Source of the DNA: Thermodesulfobacteriaceae bacterium
GTDB taxonomy: Bacteria > Desulfobacterota > Dissulfuribacteria > Dissulfuribacterales > UBA3076
Length of the DNA: 12,467 bases
NCBI GenBank assembly: GCA_012961845.1
Contig: DTYO01000168.1
Location: 1 to 12,467, forward strand
Direction: 5' to 3'
The notes under the pieces were generated by a model, which had not been told where the DNA came from, searched no databases, and saw only the letters and a program-made list of their open reading frames with translations. A program made the translations under genes and the position numbers. Below are positions 7,407 through 12,467 of the stretch, piece by piece. The first letter of the stretch is position 1. Each line of letters opens with the position of its first letter.

Positions 7407-7420
7407 TGAATATATGTGCC
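7393..7420. repeat. Inverted repeat over the presumed start of the exported protein
   Basis: GGCACAT at 7393-7399 is mirrored by ATGTGCC at 7414-7420 with a 14-base spacer that contains the ATG at 7406. If translation begins there, the start codon would sit in a hairpin loop. If it begins at GTG 7337, the repeat is a leader structure in the mqnD downstream junction. Confidence 0.5.
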
Positions 7421-7433
7421 TACAGATCCTGAT

Positions 7434-8294
7434 CTATACTGATGCAGGAAGCACAACAGGAAGGCCTTTTTTCTTCTTGCCAGGGAAGACGCCCTTTTGA
7501 CGGCCGAGTTCCAGCAGATATTCCAGTGCCTTTTCTCCTTCCCGACCTATATCCAGGGTGAACTGATTGACATACAGGGCGATATGTTTGTGCATGATAC
7601 TGCACGACATCTCCTGGGCATGCCTTTTTACAAACCTGATGGTATCATCCGGATTTTCGTAGGCATATTCGATGCTGGCCCTGATTGCGCTGTCAATTTT
7701 CCGGAGCATATTCGTACCCAGCGACCGTCTGGCCGCTATCCCGCCAAGGGGTATGGGAAGGCCGGTCTCTGATTCCCACCACTGCCCCAGGTCCTGGATA
7801 CAGACCAGGTCTAGTGCCTGGTACGTAAATCTGCTTTCATGAATTATCACTCCTCCATCTACATCGCCTCGAGCTATAGCCTCTGGAATTTTGGAAAAAT
7901 TCATTTCTACCAGATTCTTATGATCAGGAAAGAATAGATGCAAAAGTAATGCCGCAGTGGTGTGGCGGCCGGGAACGGCAATGGAGGATTTGGTGTTGTC
8001 CATTATTCCAGCCGGTTTCCTGGCTAGGAGGAGCGGTCCGCATCCTCTTCCCAGCGCATGCCCGGCACGAAGCATGATATATTTGTCAGTTACCTGTCCG
8101 TAAAGGTGATGCGATACCTTGCTGCAATCCAGAGATTCTTCAAGGATCTTCCGGTTGAGGTCTTCAACGTCTGCCATGCAGTACGAAAAAGAACATGGCA
8201 GGTCAACTCTGCCGTGGAGGAGTCCAAAAAAAATAAAGGTATCGTTAGGACAAGAAGAAAGCCCGAGAGTCAAATTATTGTCAGATCGTTTCAT
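7434..8294 (-). CDS. mqnD: MqnD, 1,4-dihydroxy-6-naphthoate synthase
   Basis: MqnD (286 residues) converts cyclic dehypoxanthinyl futalosine to 1,4-dihydroxy-6-naphthoate in the futalosine route to menaquinone, a cytoplasmic step. The fold is periplasmic-binding-protein-like. Family motifs are present in order: LGLSSCPNDTFIFFGLLHGR at residues 10-29, DVEDLN, CSKVSHHLY at 57-65, GRGCGPLL, AVPGRHTTAALLL at 106-118, and GGVIIHESRF at 147-156. The last contains His152-Glu153, matching the catalytic histidine of the Thermus enzyme. Its length is normal. The ATG at 8294 lies inside the last codons of mqnB (14-base overlap), which implies translational coupling of consecutive pathway genes. The stop is TAG at 7436. 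mqnA and mqnC are not in this window. Confidence 0.95.
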   Translation of the reverse strand: MKRSDNNLTLGLSSCPNDTFIFFGLLHGRVDLPCSFSYCMADVEDLNRKILEESLDCSKVSHHLYGQVTDKYIMLRAGHALGRGCGPLLLARKPAGIMDNTKSSIAVPGRHTTAALLLHLFFPDHKNLVEMNFSKIPEAIARGDVDGGVIIHESRFTYQALDLVCIQDLGQWWESETGLPIPLGGIAARRSLGTNMLRKIDSAIRASIEYAYENPDDTIRFVKRHAQEMSCSIMHKHIALYVNQFTLDIGREGEKALEYLLELGRQKGVFPGKKKKGLPVVLPASV

Positions 8295-8976
8295 TGTCTT
8301 GATATTGCCACTGTTGCTTTATTGCCTGGGATTCAAGCAGCTCGGTTAGAATTTCGGCAAGCGAATCCAGTGCTCTGTCCAGTTCCCAGTTCCTCTTGCA
8401 GAGATCTCCAGCATAGTTGCTGATAGCCCGGAACTCCAGCAGCGGAACTCCGTAAAAGGCACATACCTGTGCCGCCGCTGCTCCTTCCATGTTCTCTGCC
8501 ACGGCCCGGTGACGTTCATACAGGACTTCGGCCTGGTCTTCCGAACCAGTAATGCACGACAGGCTGACCATGGGCCCGCTGAGCATGCCATGCCTTTCAA
8601 GAAAGGCCTCCGGAATTATTTTACGCCATACGGATTCCAGCTCGAACTCAAGGGATATGTCTTGTCCATCCATGTGTATGGGTTCGTAGCCGCCGGGACC
8701 GCACCGGCCTAGGTCTCCGAATGTCTCTGAAGTGGCGATGCAGACGTCGCCCGGCTCCGCGCCGGACCGGCGATAGCAGCCTGCTGTGCCCGCCAGGATG
8801 ACCATATGAGGCCCGGCTTGTTCCATGAAACGGGTAAGATGCAGAGCCGTGGAGGCCGCCCCGAGTCCACAGACCAAGCATGGGAAATCCTGTCTGGTGA
8901 TGGCGGGCATCAGCGGCTTCATTTCCAGGCCCGTGGGAGAGACGATGACTGCGGGTTTGCGTCGGGGGTTATCCAT
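8281..8976 (-). CDS. mqnB: MqnB, futalosine hydrolase
   Basis: MqnB is a nucleoside hydrolase of the PNP/UDP phosphorylase fold that removes the purine base from futalosine in menaquinone synthesis. Counted from the ATG at 8976 the protein has 231 residues, close to the family length. Visible motifs are an N-terminal strand (AVIVSPTGLEMKPL), LVCGLGAASTALHL, ILAGTAGCY, GDVCIATSETFGDLG, the nucleoside-binding AENMEGAAAAQVC, and EFRAISNYAGD near the end. An in-frame GTG at 9003 would add nine residues. Neither start has a convincing ribosome binding site, and I prefer the ATG because the conserved fold begins soon after it. The 3' end overlaps mqnD by 14 bases, and a cysteine-cluster protein lies just upstream. 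A generic nucleosidase (MTAN-like) is the alternative, but the mqnD neighbour settles it. Confidence 0.92.
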   Translation of the reverse strand: MDNPRRKPAVIVSPTGLEMKPLMPAITRQDFPCLVCGLGAASTALHLTRFMEQAGPHMVILAGTAGCYRRSGAEPGDVCIATSETFGDLGRCGPGGYEPIHMDGQDISLEFELESVWRKIIPEAFLERHGMLSGPMVSLSCITGSEDQAEVLYERHRAVAENMEGAAAAQVCAFYGVPLLEFRAISNYAGDLCKRNWELDRALDSLAEILTELLESQAIKQQWQYQDNETI

Positions 8977-9072
8977 GGATGATTGTGAACAGTGAGTCGG
9001 CACGGTTCACAGTGCCGGGCTTCCTGGATGACCTGCCGGGAAGTCCTAGAGTTCCGTAATTGTTATGGGCCT

Positions 9073-9588
9073 TCATACAAGTTCCTGCTTCAGGCGGTTT
9101 TCGAGCTCCCAGCACAAAAAGAGCTCCTTTCCAGACTGGGCTCGGAGGAGCGCGAGATCACGCGGTTCGAGGCTGGCTATGATCCCTGGACACAGGTAAT
9201 TGACACAGAAGTGGTACCTGGCCCAGATCCTGCAGCCTTCAGGGCCGAGAAACAGGCATACCCTGCGGTCAAAACGCCTCTCAGGTATGTCGACATCCAG
9301 CATCAGGTTCAGGAGGAGCAGGATCTCATCGTACCAGTCTTCTATTCCTGAGCCGCAACAGCCTCCGATGTCCACTTCTGAGGAACATGTGCTGCACAGG
9401 GCGACCAGCCCCAGTTCATCCATGAGTCTGCGGCTTTCCGACAGCTCTTCCCTGTATCTGTTCAGCAGCAGGGAGACTTCCGGCAGGACTGACAGGCGCT
9501 CACCATGGTTTGCCCACAGATTCCGCGCCCGGGAGATTTTTTGTTCTATGGATCCGGATTTCATTGTGGATATGTCATGGACTGTCAT
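9073..9588 (-). CDS. YkgJ-like cysteine-cluster protein
   Basis: This 171-residue protein carries eight clustered cysteines: C65, C68 (CSTC), C77-C78 (GGCC), C111, C119 (CLFLGPEGC), C128 and C133 (FCVNYLC). The spacing, especially the GPEGC and CVNYLCPG stretches, resembles the YkgJ (CxxCxxCC) family, which is thought to bind zinc or an iron-sulfur cluster; its biochemical role is not established. The first 60 residues are helical, and there is no signal peptide. The ATG at 9588 has only a weak purine stretch upstream, and a second ATG at 9564 is possible. It is the first gene of the minus-strand run, ending 96 bases before the chosen mqnB start (69 before the alternative GTG). Such proteins are common as uncharacterised neighbours in anaerobes, so a direct menaquinone role is not implied. 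Confidence 0.75.
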   Translation of the reverse strand: MTVHDISTMKSGSIEQKISRARNLWANHGERLSVLPEVSLLLNRYREELSESRRLMDELGLVALCSTCSSEVDIGGCCGSGIEDWYDEILLLLNLMLDVDIPERRFDRRVCLFLGPEGCRIWARYHFCVNYLCPGIIASLEPRDLALLRAQSGKELFLCWELENRLKQELV

Positions 9589-9753
9589 GTATCAGCTCTG
9601 CTTTCGGTTGGATGCCGCATCTGGAAAGGACTCCATGAACAGCAGCAGGCGGTCCGTCTGCAAGGTTTTTTCCTGATCCTTGCGTCATGCGGTGAAATAA
9701 TGCTTCAGATATCGAATATAATGTCCGGGCTGGTTTTTTTGTTTCCGGTCTTG

Positions 9754-9770
9754 AATGAAAAATATTCATT
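9754..9770. repeat. Perfect 6-base inverted repeat, AT-rich
   Basis: AATGAA at 9754-9759 is mirrored by TTCATT at 9765-9770 with a 5-base AT spacer. It lies about 165 bases upstream of the cysteine-cluster gene and could be an operator half-site pair or chance in AT-rich DNA. Confidence 0.4.
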
Positions 9771-9793
9771 TCCTGATAGAAAGTAACGAAAGA

Positions 9794-9816
9794 TTCCGAT
9801 ATGAGCAAGATCGGAA
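9794..9816. repeat. Perfect 7-base inverted repeat in the divergent gap
   Basis: TTCCGAT at 9794-9800 is mirrored by ATCGGAA at 9810-9816, with a 9-base spacer. The arms are dyad-symmetric and lie between the two divergent transcription units, where a repressor or activator site would be expected. No T-run follows on either strand, so it is not an intrinsic terminator. The function is inferred from position only. Confidence 0.5.
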
Positions 9817-9862
9817 ACAAAGATTCCCTGAGGCTATATGACGCAATAATGATTGCTGGGCT

Positions 9863-9890
9863 TTGTTTTCGAGTGCTGAGTAGTTATAAT
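9863..9890 (+). promoter_or_regulatory. Sigma70-like promoter for the RNase H-like gene
   Basis: A perfect -10 box TATAAT at 9885-9890 is preceded by TTGTTT at 9863-9868, with a 16-base spacer. Transcription should start near 9897. This leaves a leader of about 60 bases to the ATG at 9960, or about 175 bases to the ATG at 10071. Confidence 0.65.
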
Positions 9891-9959
9891 GGCCTGCCGA
9901 TTGCGGCCTTGCAGAGGCGGCGAAATTAAACCCATACTAGGGGGGTGAAGTACCAAAGT

Positions 9960-10922
9960 ATGTCTGCGCCCTCCGTCCTGCATCTTCGGCAAACTCGCGA
10001 ACCGAATAATCCTGGTGGAATGGCGGCGCTGATCCGCAGTGCAGCCATTCAGTCAGACCGCAAAGATCAGATGCTTAAAAATACTTTTTCCCATATACCG
10101 GGTGTCGGCCCTGTTACGGAAAGACGGCTGTGGGAAGCAGGAATATGCTCGTGGGACGATTTCCGAAACAACCGTTCCGTTCCTCTGCCCCCGGCAAAGG
10201 CAGGATCAGTACAGGCTTATCTGGAAGAATCCCTTGAACATATCGGTTCTTACCCGGGATATTTTTCAGGCCTGCTTCCCGACGGACAGCACTGGAGACT
10301 GTTCCCCGAGTTCAGGCATGCGACCGTTTTCCTGGACATAGAGACTACCGGCCTGGAGAACCGGGATGACTCTATCACTACTATTGCGCTCTATGACGGG
10401 GAAAACACGCGTTATTTTGTTCAGGGAGAGAATCTCGAAGATTTCCCTGGGGTGATCGGCAATTATTCGGTAATAGTGACTTACAACGGCAAGTGTTTTG
10501 ATGTGCCGTTTATTGAAAGATATTTCGGCATCAGACTCGATCACGCACACATTGATCTTAGGTATGTACTCAAGGGGCTGGGTTACGGAGGCGGGCTCAA
10601 GGCCTGCGAACGCAGGCTGGGGATCCGGAGAGAGGAAGTACATGAAATAGATGGTTTTTTGGCAGTGGCCCTCTGGGATGTCTACCGGAGGACCCGCAAC
10701 CGCACGGTCCTTGAAACCCTGCTTGCATACAACCTGCAGGATGCCGTCAACCTAGAAAGGCTCATGGTTCTCTCGTACAATATGTGCCTGAAGCAGACCC
10801 CTTTTTACCTGACTCACCGCCTCACCGTTCCGCAGCCTCCCGAGTTGCCTGTCAAGGCCGACCGGCGGGTCATTGAGGAAATCCTCAGGATTTCAGGCCC
10901 GGCGTTTCCCTCTGGCAGATGA
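9960..10922 (+). CDS. YprB-type RNase H-like exonuclease with N-terminal HhH
   Basis: A cytoplasmic nuclease-fold protein of 320 residues. The core is a DnaQ/RNase H-like 3'-5' exonuclease domain: FLDIETTGL (D126 and E128, exo I), YNGKCFDVPFIERYF (D181, exo II), LGYGGGLKACERRLGI, and YNLQDAVNLERL (D261, exo III). This places it with the YprB/ribonuclease H-like family, whose substrate is unknown. Ahead of it, HIPGVGPVTERRLWEAGI looks like a helix-hairpin-helix nucleic-acid contact. Three starts are possible: GTG 9945, ATG 9960 and ATG 10071. I chose 9960 because AGGGGGGTGA (9939-9948) pairs with the 16S tail by allowing G-U wobble, though the spacing is long. The family's conserved N-terminus (MLKNTFSHIPGVG) begins at 10071, so the first 37 residues may not be translated. 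The gene stands alone on the plus strand and converges with the THUMP gene. Confidence 0.87.
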   Translation: MSAPSVLHLRQTREPNNPGGMAALIRSAAIQSDRKDQMLKNTFSHIPGVGPVTERRLWEAGICSWDDFRNNRSVPLPPAKAGSVQAYLEESLEHIGSYPGYFSGLLPDGQHWRLFPEFRHATVFLDIETTGLENRDDSITTIALYDGENTRYFVQGENLEDFPGVIGNYSVIVTYNGKCFDVPFIERYFGIRLDHAHIDLRYVLKGLGYGGGLKACERRLGIRREEVHEIDGFLAVALWDVYRRTRNRTVLETLLAYNLQDAVNLERLMVLSYNMCLKQTPFYLTHRLTVPQPPELPVKADRRVIEEILRISGPAFPSGR

Positions 10923-10941
10923 TGAGAATGCGCCTGCGGTG

Positions 10942-10962
10942 CCGGAAGCAAACAGGTTCCGG
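10942..10962. other. Hairpin between convergent genes, possible weak terminator
   Basis: CCGGAA at 10942-10947 pairs with TTCCGG at 10957-10962 across a 9-base loop. It lies in the 66-base gap between the convergent RNase H-like and THUMP genes, where a bidirectional terminator is expected. No T-run follows on either strand, so intrinsic termination would be inefficient. Confidence 0.4.
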
Positions 10963-10988
10963 TCTGCTGCCTCCTGAAATAGAAGGGT

Positions 10989-11528
10989 TTAGTCCAGATG
11001 CAGGAATGGATATCGCTTCATGTCTTCACGGGTCCAAAGGGACGTACCTCCCCGCCCTCCCACGGTCTCGACATCCACTATGGCATCCGGATCTTCAAAA
11101 GATATTTCAGCCTCTCTGCCCTGTTGCCTCGTTTTTTCAATTAGCATTTCATCCAGGAATATTTCTTCCTTCTGACTGGATATCTTCCCCTTGAATCCTC
11201 GTCTGTGTATCCGGACGTGAAAGCGTTTCCCGGCCAGAGTGCCGGCAAAATTTTCAGCTGCTCCGTATACCTTTTCTCGAAACTCTTCAGGTGACTGAAA
11301 ATTGAAGGTTTCTGTGACCGGGATGATCCTGCCCGTCAGGTTGAGCAGATGCGGGTCATCAGTTATCCATTCCCTGACGGTCTCCATGAAGCGATGGGTG
11401 TCTGCTACTTTCATGACGAGAATATTGAAGAAATCTGTTTTTTCAATGGTTCCCAGTTCCTCCATTATCTCAAGGACAGGTCTGAATCCTCTATTTTTTA
11501 CACTTATTACAACATTCCAGTCGCGCAT
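10989..11528 (-). CDS. Stand-alone THUMP-domain protein, Tan1/THUMPD1-like
   Basis: A 179-residue cytoplasmic protein. The C-terminal half matches a THUMP RNA-binding domain: KRFHVRIHRRGFKGKISSQK at 101-120, a helix (EEIFLDEMLIEKTRQQG), then the strand pair EISFEDPDAIVDVETVGGR at 141-159. No methyltransferase, thiouridylase or deaminase domain is attached. This layout recalls Tan1/THUMPD1, which present tRNA to an acetyltransferase in eukaryotes; the bacterial role is unknown. The start is ATG 11528, with AGGAG seven bases upstream. A longer frame to 11657 is excluded because a near-consensus promoter lies inside it (11589-11617). The gene is divergent from tRNA-Arg, which fits a tRNA-related job but does not prove it. 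Confidence 0.82.
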   Translation of the reverse strand: MRDWNVVISVKNRGFRPVLEIMEELGTIEKTDFFNILVMKVADTHRFMETVREWITDDPHLLNLTGRIIPVTETFNFQSPEEFREKVYGAAENFAGTLAGKRFHVRIHRRGFKGKISSQKEEIFLDEMLIEKTRQQGREAEISFEDPDAIVDVETVGGRGGTSLWTREDMKRYPFLHLD

Positions 11529-11588
11529 ATCCTTTCTCCTGGATCGGACTGAGAAAAGGGGCCGTGTTCTGCCGGAGGGGATGGCCGG

Positions 11589-11617
11589 ACTATATAGACG
11601 ATGGAAACCCATGGCAA
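11589..11617 (-). promoter_or_regulatory. Sigma70-like promoter of the THUMP gene
   Basis: Read on the minus strand, TTGCCA (11617-11612) and TATAGT (11594-11589) each match five of six consensus bases with a 17-base spacer. Transcription should begin near 11582, leaving a leader of about 55 bases with an AGGAG site before ATG 11528. This settles the gene start. Confidence 0.75.
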
Positions 11618-11691
11618 CCGTGAAAAAAACAGGTGCGGTTGTCACATCCGGAAACATGGCAGTAAACCGAACCGGCGGACTCCTGAAAAGT

Positions 11692-11719
11692 TTGGCTTTC
11701 CTGGATGGTGTTGTATAAT
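11692..11719 (+). promoter_or_regulatory. Promoter of tRNA-Arg
   Basis: A perfect TATAAT at 11714-11719 is preceded by TTGGCT at 11692-11697 with a 16-base spacer. The tRNA begins 15 bases after the -10 box, as is usual for tRNA promoters. Confidence 0.75.
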
Positions 11720-11733
11720 CCGGACTGTACCGT

Positions 11734-11807
<74 letters not shown>

Positions 11808-12355
11808 CTAGTAATATCAGGGAGCCGGGATATGAACCCGGATAATTCGGTTCGCGAGTCTGCCAAAGATGCAGGGTGGAGGGGCACAGACGTACTTTGA
11901 CACTTCACCCACCTGACAATACAGCAGATCTGGTGAAACTGCGAACACATTGCAGCTTCAGGTGTCGGACACAGGTTCCCTGATTGCTGCCCCCGTTCTA
12001 TCAGGTTCTGCTTGCCAAATTCATAAAACATGACTTTTCCTATACTTATTCTATGGATGAAGGCGGCTGAAACGGGAAATTCCTTCCATGTTTTCTAAGC
12101 TGACCCTGATGGTTGTTCAGACCGGGAGGTGACCGTCCGCATGTAGAAAACATTCCAGGGGTCCTCCGTTCCAGCCGTTGCCCTTCCATAAATCCTTTGC
12201 ACGTCAGTCAGAAGGTTAAGGGACAGGCGGATTATTCAAGCTGGCCTCTCTTCCTGCCGACAGGTATCAACAGCCCCGTAGCAGAGAGTGCGGTCCCGGT
12301 GTTCCGCCAGGCTGTACCGAAAAAGAAGGCAACCACCAGCTTCTGAACGCGTACC
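11808..12355. other. Gene-poor stretch downstream of tRNA-Arg
   Basis: About 550 bases in which I see no convincing gene. Frames present (minus 11642-12031, plus 12113-12346) show no family features, and the first simply reads through the tRNA in antisense. The stretch contains a small hairpin (CCGGG at 11825-11829 with CCCGG at 11837-11841), a loose inverted repeat (CCTGAT at 11979-11984 with ATCAGG at 12000-12005), and the 10-base inverted repeat at 12088-12153. It leads into a RAYT-like transposase frame, so relics of REP elements are possible but not demonstrated. Confidence 0.55.
12088..12153. repeat. Perfect 10-base inverted repeat with 46-base spacer
   Basis: ATGTTTTCTA at 12088-12097 is mirrored exactly by TAGAAAACAT at 12144-12153. 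The 46-base spacer is GC-richer and can form only short stems (CTGA/TCAG). It lies about 200 bases upstream of the RAYT-like frame. It could be a stem of a mobile-element end, a structured RNA, or chance. Confidence 0.55.
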
Positions 12356-12360
12356 ATCAA

Positions 12361-12467
12361 TGCCCGGACAGATACTGCAGACGCAGGAAGGGAGAGCCCG
12401 CCGTATATCACGTCATGTCGAGGACCGCTCTAGACGGCTTCGTTATGGGAGACGTGGAGAAAGACCA
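12361..12467 (+). CDS. RAYT-like (Y1/IS200-type) transposase, N-terminus only, start unclear
   Basis: The last 107 bases encode RRRKGEPAVYHVMSRTALDG followed by FVMGDVEKD and run off the right edge. The YHVMSRTALDGF...DVEKD pattern matches the N-terminus of REP-associated tyrosine transposases (Y1_Tnp fold), single-strand transposases that work on REP palindromes. The catalytic HUH and tyrosine motifs would lie outside the window. The frame is open upstream to a TAA at 12217 but contains no ATG, GTG or TTG before the conserved part; the first in-frame ATG (12415) falls inside it. An ATG at 12360 sits where a start would be expected (MPGQ), but one frame off. A one-base frameshift or an unusual start is therefore likely. 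Identification rests on remembered family motifs. Confidence 0.6.

Larger units (their letters stand above)
9589..9862. other. Non-coding gap upstream of the ykgJ-mqn-tol run
   Basis: About 270 bases between the start of the cysteine-cluster gene and the promoter of the plus-strand RNase H-like gene. The only sizeable frame here (minus strand, 9575-9820) has no recognisable protein features, and its end overlaps the cysteine-cluster gene. The gap holds two perfect inverted repeats (9754-9770 and 9794-9816) and AT-rich stretches. I could not find a convincing sigma70 promoter for the minus-strand run here, although one is expected. Confidence 0.5.

Noticed and set aside
9575..9820. 81-residue minus-strand frame upstream of the cysteine-cluster gene
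   Set aside because: No ribosome binding site or family features, and its end overlaps the better-supported gene start.
10919..11194. Plus-strand frame following the RNase H-like gene
   Set aside because: Most of it is antisense to the THUMP gene, which has a promoter, ribosome site and domain match.
12113..12346. 77-residue plus-strand frame in the gene-poor stretch
   Set aside because: Starts near the inverted repeat, has no ribosome site or recognisable motif, and differs in frame from the transposase.
11808..12355. tRNA-linked integrated element (island) after tRNA-Arg
   Set aside because: No integrase gene and no repeated copy of the tRNA 3' end are visible within the window.

Overview
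The window looks like a chromosomal segment of a Gram-negative bacterium, most likely a Desulfobacterota (deltaproteobacterial) species. The reasons are a Tol envelope operon with a lysine-rich TolA, menaquinone synthesis by the futalosine route (MqnB, MqnD), a YprB-type RNase H-like protein, and a REP-associated (RAYT-type) transposase start. The lineage is inferred from gene content, not from a database search.

Positions 9588 down to 1 (minus strand) carry one long tightly packed run of genes, read right to left: a cysteine-cluster (YkgJ-like) protein, mqnB overlapping mqnD by 14 bases, an unrecognised exported helical protein, tolQ, tolR, tolA, tolB, cpoB (ybgF), and a periplasmic LivK-like binding protein cut by the left edge. 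TolQ, TolR and TolA form the proton-driven inner-membrane motor. TolB is its periplasmic partner and CpoB links Tol to cell-wall synthesis during constriction. The usual pal gene is absent from its expected place between tolB and cpoB. Several junctions in the run carry short perfect inverted repeats, each with a different sequence.

Positions 9589-9959 separate this run from a plus-strand gene (9960-10922) for an RNase H-like exonuclease with an N-terminal helix-hairpin-helix. A sigma70-like promoter lies in this gap. The gene converges on a minus-strand gene (10989-11528) for a stand-alone THUMP-domain protein resembling Tan1/THUMPD1. That gene has its own strong promoter and a clear ribosome binding site, which rule out the longer reading frame.

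Divergent from the THUMP gene is a tRNA-Arg(TCG) gene at 11734-11807 with a good promoter. Beyond it are about 550 bases with no gene I can support, containing a widely spaced 10-base inverted repeat. At the right edge is the start of a Y1/RAYT transposase whose reading frame has no good start codon.

No CRISPR array, phage, restriction system or complete mobile element is visible. The least ordinary content is the exported protein between mqnD and tolQ, the Tol operon lacking pal but ending in a LivK-like gene, the Tan1-like protein beside a tRNA gene, and the RAYT edge.
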